A DNA stretch of 33,298 nt. Source: an uncultured beta proteobacterium (GTDB lineage: Bacteria; Pseudomonadota; Gammaproteobacteria; Burkholderiales; SG8-39). Within the stretch, counting starts at the first letter, position 1, and each line of letters opens with the position of its first letter. Positions 24,140-30,669 of this stretch are shown here, piece after piece. The translations under genes and the position numbers were made by a program. The notes below the pieces were generated by a model. The model had not been told where the DNA came from, did not search any database, and saw only the letters and a list, made by a program, of their open reading frames with translations. Location: positions 10,671 through 43,968 of the forward strand of contig CADEDU010000063.1 in NCBI GenBank assembly GCA_902826155.1. Direction: 5' to 3'.

Positions 24140-24250
24140 TGTGGGGGAGTAGCTCCATGCGGGGGGGTCGTCAATACGGGCGAGCATGCTGCTGTGCCAG
24201 CCCCGGCCCCTTCGGCGTTCCGAGTCGGCGCGCGAGCAAGACCTGAGTGG
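24136..24250 (+). ncRNA. yybP-ykoY family manganese riboswitch
   Basis: The leader of the TerC-UspA gene contains the conserved blocks of this Mn2+-sensing aptamer in order. GGGGAGTAGC is at 24144-24153, CGTCAATAC at 24169-24177 (the usual form is GTCAACATAC), and GCGAGCAAGACCT at 24232-24244. CCACT (24136-24140) pairs with AGTGG (24246-24250) as the base of helix P1. TerC/Alx/YkoY-type genes are classic targets of this riboswitch, so the context agrees. Boundaries are approximate. In known proteobacterial examples Mn2+ binding raises expression of the downstream exporter; the same direction is expected here. Confidence 0.88.
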
Positions 24251-24328
24251 CCCGCGGGGCCGCTTCGTCGCGTGCGTGCACCTTGCGGGTTGACACACAG
24301 GGTCGCGACACCCAACCCGACTCGGAGG
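24218..24328 (+). promoter_or_regulatory. Predicted anti-Shine-Dalgarno helix of the riboswitch
   Basis: CCGAGTCGG at 24220-24228, inside the aptamer, is the exact reverse complement of CCGACTCGG at 24317-24325. The pairing extends by T24219-A24326 and a T24218-G24327 wobble, giving 11 pairs. The downstream strand covers most of the Shine-Dalgarno GGAGG (24324-24328), 5 nt before TTG 24334. Folding of the aptamer would withdraw the upstream strand and free the ribosome site. A separate hairpin, CGGGTT (24286-24291) with AACCCG (24314-24319), competes for part of the same strand. Confidence 0.6.
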
Positions 24329-24333
24329 CTGAA

Positions 24334-25596
24334 TTGGAGCTGTTCTCACCGGAATTCTTCTCGGCGCTGCTCGCCATCATCGTCATCGACCTGGTGCTGG
24401 CGGGCGATAACGCCATCGTCATCGCGCTCGCCGCACGCAATCTGCCTGAGCAGCATCGGCGCCGCGCCATCGTCTGGGGTGCCGCCGGCGCGGTGCTGGT
24501 ACGCAGCATCATGACCTTGGGCGTGGTCTGGCTGCTCAAGGTCCCTGGCCTGCTGATCGCCGGCGGGCTGGCGCTGCTGTGGATCGCCTACAAGCTGCTC
24601 GTCAACGAGGAGCATACCGACAGCTCGAAGGTGGCGGGCTCGGCCAGCTTCGTGGGCGCGATGAAGACCATCGTCGTGGCGGATGCCGTGATGGGCATCG
24701 ACAACGTGCTCGCTGTCGCAGGCGCGGCGCACGGCAGCTATCTGCTGGTGGTGCTGGGCCTGCTGATCAGCATTCCGATCGTCATCTGGGGCAGCTCGTT
24801 CCTGCTCAAGGCGACCGAGCGGTTCCCGTCGATCATCTACCTGGGTGGCGGCGTGCTGGCCTGGACCGGCGTGAAGATGGTGCTGGCCGAGCCGATGCTC
24901 AAGCCTCACCTGCCGGCGAGCTCGGTACTGATCATCGCCCTGTACGTCGCGGTCGTAGCCGCCATCCTGTTGGCCGGCATGCTCCGCAACCAATCCCGTC
25001 GCATGCGCTCGGCTCTGCGCTCGCATGCACAGGTTCGTCGTGAGTTTCGTCGCTCGTTTCATCCCAGTGTCTCGTCCTCAGGAGGTGTCGCCATGGAGAA
25101 AGTGCTGATTCCGGTCGATGGTTCGAACAACGCCCTGGCCGCGGTACGCGAAGTGGCCGAGGAATACCGCAGGAATCCCGAGCGTGAAGTGGTACTGCTG
25201 AACGTCCAGCCGCGCTTCAACAAACACATTGCGCAGTTCGTGTCGCGCAAGAATCGCGAGGCGTTCCACGCCGAACAGGCCGAACGTGCCAGCCAGAGCG
25301 CCAAGGATCTGCTCGCCCGCTGGAACGTGCCGTACAAGTCGTACGTCGCGCTGGGGTCGAATGCCGAAGCGATCGCCGATTTCGCCAAACAGCACGGCTG
25401 CAGCCGGATCGTAGTGGGCACGGCACGCAAGAACTCGCTCACCAGACTGGTGCAGAACTCGGTCACCGCGAGGCTGCTCGAGCGCGCCCACGTGCCGGTG
25501 CAAGTCGTGGTCGGGAACGAGGCCTCGCGCTGGGAGCGCTTCGGCGTACCGGTCGGCATCGGCGCCGCGCTTGCGGCTGTGTTGATCGCAGACTGA
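24334..25596 (+). CDS. TerC/YjbE-type membrane metal exporter fused in frame to a UspA domain
   Basis: The product is 420 residues. Residues 1-216 are a TerC-family membrane domain of about seven helices. It carries the two family motifs, DLVLAGDNAIVIALAARNLP (19-38) and DAVMGIDNVLAVAGAAHG (117-134), whose acidic residues bind metal in Mn2+ exporters such as Alx/MeeY, and YLGGGVLAWTGVKM (169-182). A basic linker (217-253) follows, which should place the C-terminus in the cytoplasm. From 254 a UspA domain starts with MEKVLIPVDGSNNALAAV; its nucleotide loop reads VVGTARKNSLTR and NSVTARLL, lacking the second glycine of the ATP-binding G2xG motif. A hydrophobic segment, FGVPVGIGAALAAVLIAD, ends the protein. 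The TTG start at 24334 follows GGAGG by 5 nt. A manganese riboswitch lies upstream, so Mn2+ export or Mn-dependent stress sensing is inferred. An internal start may also give UspA alone. Confidence 0.88.
   Translation: MELFSPEFFSALLAIIVIDLVLAGDNAIVIALAARNLPEQHRRRAIVWGAAGAVLVRSIMTLGVVWLLKVPGLLIAGGLALLWIAYKLLVNEEHTDSSKVAGSASFVGAMKTIVVADAVMGIDNVLAVAGAAHGSYLLVVLGLLISIPIVIWGSSFLLKATERFPSIIYLGGGVLAWTGVKMVLAEPMLKPHLPASSVLIIALYVAVVAAILLAGMLRNQSRRMRSALRSHAQVRREFRRSFHPSVSSSGGVAMEKVLIPVDGSNNALAAVREVAEEYRRNPEREVVLLNVQPRFNKHIAQFVSRKNREAFHAEQAERASQSAKDLLARWNVPYKSYVALGSNAEAIADFAKQHGCSRIVVGTARKNSLTRLVQNSVTARLLERAHVPVQVVVGNEASRWERFGVPVGIGAALAAVLIAD
25080..25095 (+). promoter_or_regulatory. Internal Shine-Dalgarno and ATG for a stand-alone UspA protein
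   Basis: AGGAGGTG (25080-25087) lies 7 nt before ATG 25093, in frame within the TerC-UspA gene, exactly where the UspA domain begins. This is a near-perfect ribosome site. Initiation here would yield a separate 167-residue universal stress protein, the normal length of a single-domain UspA, in addition to the fusion. Confidence 0.6.
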
Positions 25597-25609
25597 TCGC
25601 CCGGCCGTT

Positions 25610-25632
25610 GCAGGCCGGCGACGCCGGCCTGC
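25610..25632. terminator. Perfect 10-bp hairpin between convergent genes
   Basis: GCAGGCCGGC and GCCGGCCTGC pair around loop GAC, between the stop of the TerC-UspA gene (+) and that of the sigma factor gene (-). Position and strength suit a bidirectional terminator; there is no clear U-tract. Confidence 0.65.
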
Positions 25633-25649
25633 CGTCGTACCGGTCTGCT

Positions 25650-26288
25650 TCAGAATCGCCCGCTGGTGCAATGCAGCCGCACCGGATCGAGCGCTCGCGC
25701 AATCGCTTCACGTCCACGGAAGATCCGCGTCCGCACGGTCCCGAGCGGCACGCCTAAACGATCACCGATCTCGACGTAGCTGAGTCCGTCGAAGTCGCGC
25801 AGTTGCACCGCCTCTCTGTACTCCTCGGGCAATTCGCCGACCGCTCGGAGCACGGTGCTGACGACTTGCTTCGCGGCGAGCACCTCATCCGGCGTATCGA
25901 TCGCAGCACCGAACAGCGCGGAACGGCCGGCGTCGTCACCCCAGTCGATCGATTCCACGCGGCGCGACTGCCGCAGCCGACCCAGCCCCTCGATGGATTG
26001 ATTGACGGCGATCCGATATAGCCAGGTGAAGAAGCGGCTCCGGCCATCGAATCCGCGCAGTCCATGGAAGGCTCTGACGAAAATCTCCTGCACCACGTCG
26101 GCGGCCTCGTCGGCTTCGTGCACATAGCGGGTAACGATCCGCCTCACCTTCGGTGCGTGTCGTTCGAACAACCGACGATAGGCCTGCTGATCGCCGCCAC
26201 GCGCGCGCTCAACCAACCCGTGATCGGGGTCGGCGCTGGCGGCGCGCAGAGGCGAACTCAGACACAAACTCGTGGCAGACGCAGACAT
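25650..26288 (-). CDS. ECF-type RNA polymerase sigma factor (RpoE-like)
   Basis: This 212-residue protein is a group 4 sigma-70 factor. Region 2 (about 24-100) contains ADVVQEIFVRAFHGL and GRSRFFTWLYRIAVNQSIE, the core-binding and -10-recognising helices. Region 4 (about 150-205) contains LPEEYREAVQLRDFDGLSY and a helix-turn-helix EIGDRLGVPLGTVRTRIFRGRE. The ATG at 26288 is preferred because GGGGAG lies about 6 nt before it; the open frame upstream overlaps cusF and has no similarity. No anti-sigma gene is adjacent: downstream is a hairpin and the convergent TerC-UspA gene. The gene lies 61 nt after the CusF-like gene on the same strand, so it may be co-transcribed with it from the metal-controlled promoter. 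Its regulon is unknown; I did not find a paired -35/-10 that it might read. Confidence 0.93.
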   Translation of the reverse strand: MSASATSLCLSSPLRAASADPDHGLVERARGGDQQAYRRLFERHAPKVRRIVTRYVHEADEAADVVQEIFVRAFHGLRGFDGRSRFFTWLYRIAVNQSIEGLGRLRQSRRVESIDWGDDAGRSALFGAAIDTPDEVLAAKQVVSTVLRAVGELPEEYREAVQLRDFDGLSYVEIGDRLGVPLGTVRTRIFRGREAIARALDPVRLHCTSGRF

Positions 26289-26349
26289 GCAGACTCCCCT
26301 GGTAATGATCAATGAAGCGCAGAGATCCTTGAATCGGAAGGCATCGACT

Positions 26350-26721
26350 TCAACGCCGCTCGATGTGAGTGATGGTGAACGAGCCTTCGAGCCGATCGGC
26401 CATGAAACGAACGGCGGCGCCCGACTCAATCCCTTCGATCAGCTTGGGATCCTTGATGCGAAAGATCATGGTCATCGGCGGGACGCCGAGGTTCTCGATC
26501 GGTCCGTGGCGCAGCACCATCCGGCCGGCATGGCGATCGATCATTCGGACCACGCCGTGCGACATGTACTCGTGCCGCACCGCATGCGCTGGATCGGCCG
26601 GCGTGGACTCTGCGAATGCCGACACCGGGCAGACCAAGGTGGCGAACGAGGCAATCAATCCCACTGTCTGCACCGACCATCGCTTACGCCATCCTCGCGT
26701 CTGCCGTGACTCCCAACGCAT
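26350..26721 (-). CDS. cusF: CusF-like periplasmic copper-binding protein
   Basis: CusF proteins are small periplasmic metallochaperones that pass Cu(I) or Ag(I) to RND efflux pumps. A signal peptide (to about SAFAES) leads to a single CusF domain: HGVVRMIDRHAGRMVLRHGP, then LGVPPMTMIFRIKDP and GAAVRFMADRLEG. The presumed ligands are H72, M83 and M85. The tryptophan that caps the metal in E. coli CusF is replaced by V80, which is seen in other homologues and may change metal preference. The start is taken as the ATG at 26721, 7 nt after GGAGG; the ATG at 26727 lies directly against that site and is too close. The product is 123 residues. The gene diverges from the response regulator gene across a 117-nt gap holding a palindromic operator. 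Confidence 0.9.
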   Translation of the reverse strand: MRWESRQTRGWRKRWSVQTVGLIASFATLVCPVSAFAESTPADPAHAVRHEYMSHGVVRMIDRHAGRMVLRHGPIENLGVPPMTMIFRIKDPKLIEGIESGAAVRFMADRLEGSFTITHIERR

Positions 26722-26748
26722 CGACATCCCTCCAGGAACCCGTTCGAC

Positions 26749-26803
26749 ACAATAGGGTCCTAGACCGCGAACCGCGCTTACCGCTGGATTACAAATTCGT
26801 AAT
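26749..26803 (-). promoter_or_regulatory. Palindromic metal-regulator operator and predicted cusF promoter
   Basis: ATTAC-N6-GTAAT occupies 26788-26803 in the gap between cusF and the divergent response regulator. Reading toward cusF, a possible -10 hexamer TATTGT lies at 26754-26749, with centres 44 nt apart. The same palindrome lies upstream of czcC. It fits the TTAC/GTAA-type half sites bound by CusR/CopR/CzcR-family regulators. Its closeness to the regulator gene also suggests autoregulation. Confidence 0.65.
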
Positions 26804-26838
26804 GCTCGCGGGACGCGCAACCAAGGAGAGCTCGGGCG

Positions 26839-27501
26839 ATGCGCGTGCTGGTGGTGGAAGATGAACGCAAGACCGCGGACTACCTGCAGCGCGCCCTGAC
26901 GGAGAACGGCTTCGTCGTCGACGTAGCACGCGACGGAATCGATGGCAGGCATCTGGCGATCGAAGGCGGCTACGACCTGGTCGTGCTCGACGTCATGCTC
27001 CCGGGCATCGACGGATTCGGTGTCCTGGCCGCGTTGCGCCAGGTCAAACACACGCCGGTCCTGATGCTCACCGCCCGCGACAAGGTCGACGACCGTGTTC
27101 GCGGACTGCAAAGCGGTGCCGACGACTATCTGGTCAAGCCGTTCGCCTTCTCGGAGCTGCTGGCGCGCGTGCATGCACTGCTGCGCCGCGGACGGACCCA
27201 GGATGCAACACTGATCAAAGTCGCCGACCTCGAAGTCGATCTGGCGAGCCGCCGCGCAACACGCGCCGGGCAGCGCCTCGATCTCACCGCCAAGGAGTTC
27301 ACGCTGCTCGTCACCCTGCTGCGACGTCGGGGTCAGGTGCTGTCGCGGTCGCAACTGGCGGAACTGGTCTGGGACATGAATTTCGACAGCGACACCAACG
27401 TCGTCGAGGTCGCGATCCGGCGATTGCGCGCCAAGCTCGACGACCCCTACCCGCAGAAACTGCTGCGCACCGTGCGCGGCATGGGTTACGTCATCGACTG
27501 A
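26839..27501 (+). CDS. Heavy-metal response regulator, CusR/CzcR/IrlR type
   Basis: This OmpR-family transcription factor has a receiver domain (1-115) with VVEDE at the N-terminus, phospho-acceptor D51 ([10 protein letters not shown]), the conserved T80-region MLTAR and K102-region [13 protein letters not shown]. It is followed by a winged-helix DNA-binding domain (about 127-220) with [21 protein letters not shown] and the recognition helix region [16 protein letters not shown]. The NVVEVAI..LR..LD pattern and the length of 220 residues are those of heavy-metal regulators. GGAGAG lies about 10 nt before the ATG. The sensor kinase gene begins 9 nt downstream. Its likely targets are the TTAC-N6-GTAA sites in front of cusF and czcC. 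The inducing metal (copper, silver, zinc or cadmium) cannot be told from the sequence. Confidence 0.95.
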   Translation: MRVLVVEDERKTADYLQRALTENGFVVDVARDGIDGRHLAIEGGYDLVVLDVMLPGIDGFGVLAALRQVKHTPVLMLTARDKVDDRVRGLQSGADDYLVKPFAFSELLARVHALLRRGRTQDATLIKVADLEVDLASRRATRAGQRLDLTAKEFTLLVTLLRRRGQVLSRSQLAELVWDMNFDSDTNVVEVAIRRLRAKLDDPYPQKLLRTVRGMGYVID

Positions 27502-27510
27502 GCCCACGCC

Positions 27511-28893
27511 GTGCGAATGCGATCCATCCGCGCCGAGCTGGTCTGGCTGTTCACAGCAGCTGCGCTGGTCACTATCGGATCGGTTTGCCTGGCGCTCTAC
27601 TTCGAACTCAAGCGGGAGCTCTCCAATCGGCAGCTGGAGAATCTCAGCGGCAAGGCCGAGCTGATCCGCCATCTGGCCTCGGAGGCGCGCAGTGAGGCAG
27701 AGTGGAGCAATCTGACCCGACTGATCGATGACATCGTCGTCGGCGACGGCGAATTGCGCGTGTGGATCGGCCGTGGCAGCGGCGTAGCGGTCTACGGTGG
27801 TCGCCAGATGCCCCCGACCATCAGCGGTAGCGGTGACACCCTCCGAGTCAGGCGCGAAGACGGCGTGGCGATGCGTGCGGTCGCGGCGCACATTCCCGAC
27901 AACGACACGCTCGCGGGAACGGAACTGATCGTGGCGCTCGATGAACGAACGATGTTGCGCACGCTGGCCGAGTTCCGTCTGGCGCTGGCCGCGGTGACGA
28001 TCGTAAGCATGCTGCTCGTTGCCGGTTTGGGTGCTGCAATCGCGCGCAGGGGCCTCGCGCCGGTGCGCCGTCTTGCCGAGCGCGCCGCGACCATCGCGCC
28101 GGGCAGCCTGTCGCAACGCCTGCCCAGCGAACGATTGCCCGAAGAACTGCGCGACCTGGGCAGTGCCTTCAACGGCGTGCTGGAACGCCTGGAGCAGGCC
28201 TACCAGCAAATGGAAGCCTTCAACTCCGATGTCGCGCACGAACTGCGCTCGCCGTTGGCCAACCTGATCGGCGAGACGCAACTCGCCTTGTCGCGCGAGC
28301 GCAGCGGCGCGTCATACCGAGAAACGCTGGAATCGAACCTCGAGGAACTCGAGCGCCTGAAGAGCATGGTGAACGACATGCTGTTCCTGGCACGCGCCGA
28401 CCGCGGCGATCGTATCGAGCGCATCGAGGAGGTCGATCTGTCGAGCGAGGCGCAGCGCGTGGTGGAGTACTACGAGTCCTCGCTCGAAGAAGCCGGCATT
28501 CGCGCCGAGGTGATCGGCACGGCACGCGCCTGGGCCGACGTCGCCCTGATCCGTCGGGCGCTCTCGAATCTGCTGAGCAACGCCATCCGCTATACGGCCG
28601 GGGGCAACGTCATTCGGATCAGCGTCGAGCGGCGCGCAGACGAGGTGGAGCTGTGCGTGCAGAACCCCGGCCCGGTCATCGATCCGAAGCATCTGCCGCA
28701 TCTGTTCACGCGCTTCTTCCGCGGCGATGCGGCACGCACCAGCATCGACCACCAGCACCATGGCCTGGGCCTGGCGATCGTGAAAGCCATCGCACGCATG
28801 CATGGCGGCGACACGTTCGCCACCAGCGCCGCCGGCGCCACGCGAATCGGGCTGCGTTTGCCGTTTCAGGCCGCTCCGGTGCGATCCGGCTGA
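27511..28893 (+). CDS. Heavy-metal sensor histidine kinase, CusS/CzcS type
   Basis: The 460-residue kinase has a first membrane helix (about 10-31), a periplasmic sensor of about 125 residues, a second helix (158-178), a HAMP linker (179-232), and a HisKA domain with phospho-acceptor H243 in SDVAHELRSPLANLIGE. The catalytic domain has the N box NLLSNAIRY (N357), FTRFFRGDAA and HGLGLAIVKAIARMHGG. The periplasmic part is shorter and has few His or Met residues, so the metal site is not obvious. The start is GTG 27511; an ATG two codons later is an alternative, and neither has a clear ribosome site, which fits coupling to the regulator gene 9 nt upstream. It is expected to phosphorylate D51 of that regulator when periplasmic metal rises. 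Confidence 0.94.
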   Translation: MRMRSIRAELVWLFTAAALVTIGSVCLALYFELKRELSNRQLENLSGKAELIRHLASEARSEAEWSNLTRLIDDIVVGDGELRVWIGRGSGVAVYGGRQMPPTISGSGDTLRVRREDGVAMRAVAAHIPDNDTLAGTELIVALDERTMLRTLAEFRLALAAVTIVSMLLVAGLGAAIARRGLAPVRRLAERAATIAPGSLSQRLPSERLPEELRDLGSAFNGVLERLEQAYQQMEAFNSDVAHELRSPLANLIGETQLALSRERSGASYRETLESNLEELERLKSMVNDMLFLARADRGDRIERIEEVDLSSEAQRVVEYYESSLEEAGIRAEVIGTARAWADVALIRRALSNLLSNAIRYTAGGNVIRISVERRADEVELCVQNPGPVIDPKHLPHLFTRFFRGDAARTSIDHQHHGLGLAIVKAIARMHGGDTFATSAAGATRIGLRLPFQAAPVRSG

Positions 28894-28911
28894 TCTCCCC
28901 TCTTCCGATCC

Positions 28912-28965
28912 TTACCGAAACGTAATCGTCCGGTCAGCTTTCGGTGTCCGGGCGCGGCCTAAGCT
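28912..28965 (+). promoter_or_regulatory. Second copy of the metal-regulator operator, with predicted czcC promoter
   Basis: TTAC-N6-GTAA lies at 28912-28925, flanked as CTTAC...GTAAT. A possible -10 hexamer TAAGCT follows at 28960-28965. The centre-to-centre distance is 44 nt, the same as at cusF. The -10 match is weak, as expected for an activated promoter. Confidence 0.6.
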
Positions 28966-29137
28966 CGTCGAATTGACTGCGGTGCGAAGCGGGAGCCAAT
29001 CAAAGCCGAGGCGCTTTCCGCGGCACCCGATGCGACACGCGATCCCGCCAATTCGCAGGATTCCAACGCAAAGGTGCCGCAAGGCAGATCGCACTCCCAT
29101 GCCACGCAGCCGACTCCCAATCGATAAGGACGCACCG

Positions 29138-29236
29138 ATGAAACGTTCCGTACGGCAGCACCCGGCCAACAACCCCGAACCCAGCGCGCGTGAACCTGCG
29201 CCGGAGTACGACGAAGCGATGCCCCTAGCCGCTTGA
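29138..29236 (+). CDS. Possible 32-residue leader ORF upstream of czcC
   Basis: ATG 29138 is preceded by AAGGA at a spacing of 7 nt, a better ribosome site than that of czcC itself. The product starts MKRSVRQHPANNPEPS and ends YDEAMPLAA. It is Pro/Glu-rich, without a membrane segment or Cys/His metal motif, and I do not recognise it. It could be a regulatory leader peptide, a small protein, or chance. Confidence 0.3.
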   Translation: MKRSVRQHPANNPEPSAREPAPEYDEAMPLAA

Positions 29237-29430
29237 ATCGTTCGGCCACGGCGCAAGCGGCAGCATCCGGGCCGCGCGGAGCCGAACCCCAGCGCATCGA
29301 CGCCGAGGTCATGCAGCGGCCAGCCACACGCATTTAGCCAAAGCAGCAACCTCTCCTACAACGTTTGCCTCTACACGGACCCTGCCGCACTGCCGGGTCG
29401 GGACCGTGGGAGGTGCTTTGTCCCAAGCGA

Positions 29431-30669
29431 ATGACCCACTTACTCCTCGCGGTCGCACTCTGTGTGGCGACCATACCGCTTGCGTTCGCGCAATCGGTCC
29501 TCACCCTGCCGCAGGCGCTCGCATTGGCCGAGGCATCCAGTCCGCGATTGGCGAGCGCCCGTGCGCGGCTAGAGGGCGCCGAGCTCGGCATCACCACCGC
29601 CTCGCAGTTCCCAAACCCGGAGCTCGAGTCGCTGACGGGCGGCGTCCGCGCACGCGTGCCGGGCATCGCCACCGGCCGCGGGACCAGCATCAGCGTCGCG
29701 CAGACGGTGGAGCTTCCGGCCGTCCGCGCGTCGCGCATCAAAGCCGCGGAAGCGGGACGCGACGGTAGCGGTTTCGGCTTGGCCGAGGCGCGACTCGACC
29801 TCCTCGCCGGGGTGAAACAGGCCTACTTCGAGGTCTTGCAACGTAAGGCCGAGGTGCAGCTCGCCATCGACACCGAAAGCCTGCTCGAGCAGATCCGAAA
29901 CCGCATCGAGGTGCGCGTGAAGGTCGGCGAGGCGCCCAAATTCGAGCTCACCCGCGCGGATGCCGAGCTGGCGCGGGCGCGCACCGTGAGTGCCGCGGCG
30001 CGGCTGCGTGTTGCGCAGGCCCTGGCGCAACTGCGCACGGCGATCGGCGCGCCGTTGCCCGAGCTGATCGACGTTGCCGACGTGAAGCCCGAAGACGGCG
30101 CTCTGCCGGGGCTGGCGATGCTCCGTTCCGAACTCGAAGCGCGTCACCCGACCCTCCTGCAAGCGCGTGCCAACGTCGCCCGCGCCGAGTCGCGCCTGGA
30201 CAACGAGCGTGCACTGCGTACTCCGCAACCGACCTTGATCGCCGGGATCGATCGCCAGCCGGAGACCAATCAATGGCTGTTCGGCGTGGCGTTGCCGCTG
30301 CCCCTGTTCAACCAGCGCCAGGGCCAGATCGGCGAGGCCCGTGCCGCGATCGACGAGGCACGCGCCGCATTGGATGCGCGGCGCATCGAGCTGCAGGGTG
30401 CCCTCGAAGTCGCGGTGCGCCGTGCCGAGATTGCCCGCCAGCAGGTGGCCGCGTTCGACGGGGGGTTGGTGAAACAGGCCGAGACCGCTCTCCAGGTCGC
30501 CGACGCGGCGTACCGCCTTGGCGAACGTGGATTCATCGAGGTGCTCGACGCGCAACGAGTGCTGCGACAGGTGCGCAGCGATGCGCTTGCCGCACGGTAC
30601 GAGCTGCAGGCAGCGCTGATCGAGATCGAGCGGTTGCGTGCCACGGACATCAAACAGGGAATGCCATGA
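29431..30669 (+). CDS. czcC: TolC-family outer-membrane efflux protein, CzcC type
   Basis: This is the outer-membrane channel of a tripartite heavy-metal efflux pump. A signal peptide (to about AFAQS) precedes two OEP repeats. The first opens with LTLPQALALAEASSPRLASA; the second begins with LEARHPTLLQARANVARAES near residue 230. SQFPNPELESL and TSISVAQTVELPAVR are CzcC-like marks, and long helical stretches rich in Ala, Arg and Glu form the periplasmic tunnel. The ATG at 29431 is chosen because the signal peptide starts there; GGGAGG is 16 nt or more upstream, too far for a normal site, so the start is less certain. The product is 412 residues, like CzcC. Its stop overlaps the start of czcB by 4 nt (ATGA). 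Confidence 0.92.
   Translation: MTHLLLAVALCVATIPLAFAQSVLTLPQALALAEASSPRLASARARLEGAELGITTASQFPNPELESLTGGVRARVPGIATGRGTSISVAQTVELPAVRASRIKAAEAGRDGSGFGLAEARLDLLAGVKQAYFEVLQRKAEVQLAIDTESLLEQIRNRIEVRVKVGEAPKFELTRADAELARARTVSAAARLRVAQALAQLRTAIGAPLPELIDVADVKPEDGALPGLAMLRSELEARHPTLLQARANVARAESRLDNERALRTPQPTLIAGIDRQPETNQWLFGVALPLPLFNQRQGQIGEARAAIDEARAALDARRIELQGALEVAVRRAEIARQQVAAFDGGLVKQAETALQVADAAYRLGERGFIEVLDAQRVLRQVRSDALAARYELQAALIEIERLRATDIKQGMP

Larger units (their letters stand above)
28894..29430 (+). other. 537-nt leader region before czcC
   Basis: This gap separates the kinase and czcC genes. It holds the second TTAC-N6-GTAA operator, a possible -10 hexamer, and one short open frame with a good ribosome site. 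If transcription starts near 28970, czcC has an untranslated leader of about 460 nt. An inverted repeat ACCGAAA (28914-28920) / TTTCGGT (28940-28946) overlaps the operator. The rest shows no recognised feature. Confidence 0.5.

Noticed and set aside
26728..28281. A long open frame running antisense through the two-component genes into cusF
   Set aside because: Only the last 123 residues are protein-like (CusF). The upstream part is antisense to the regulator and kinase, whose motifs are complete.
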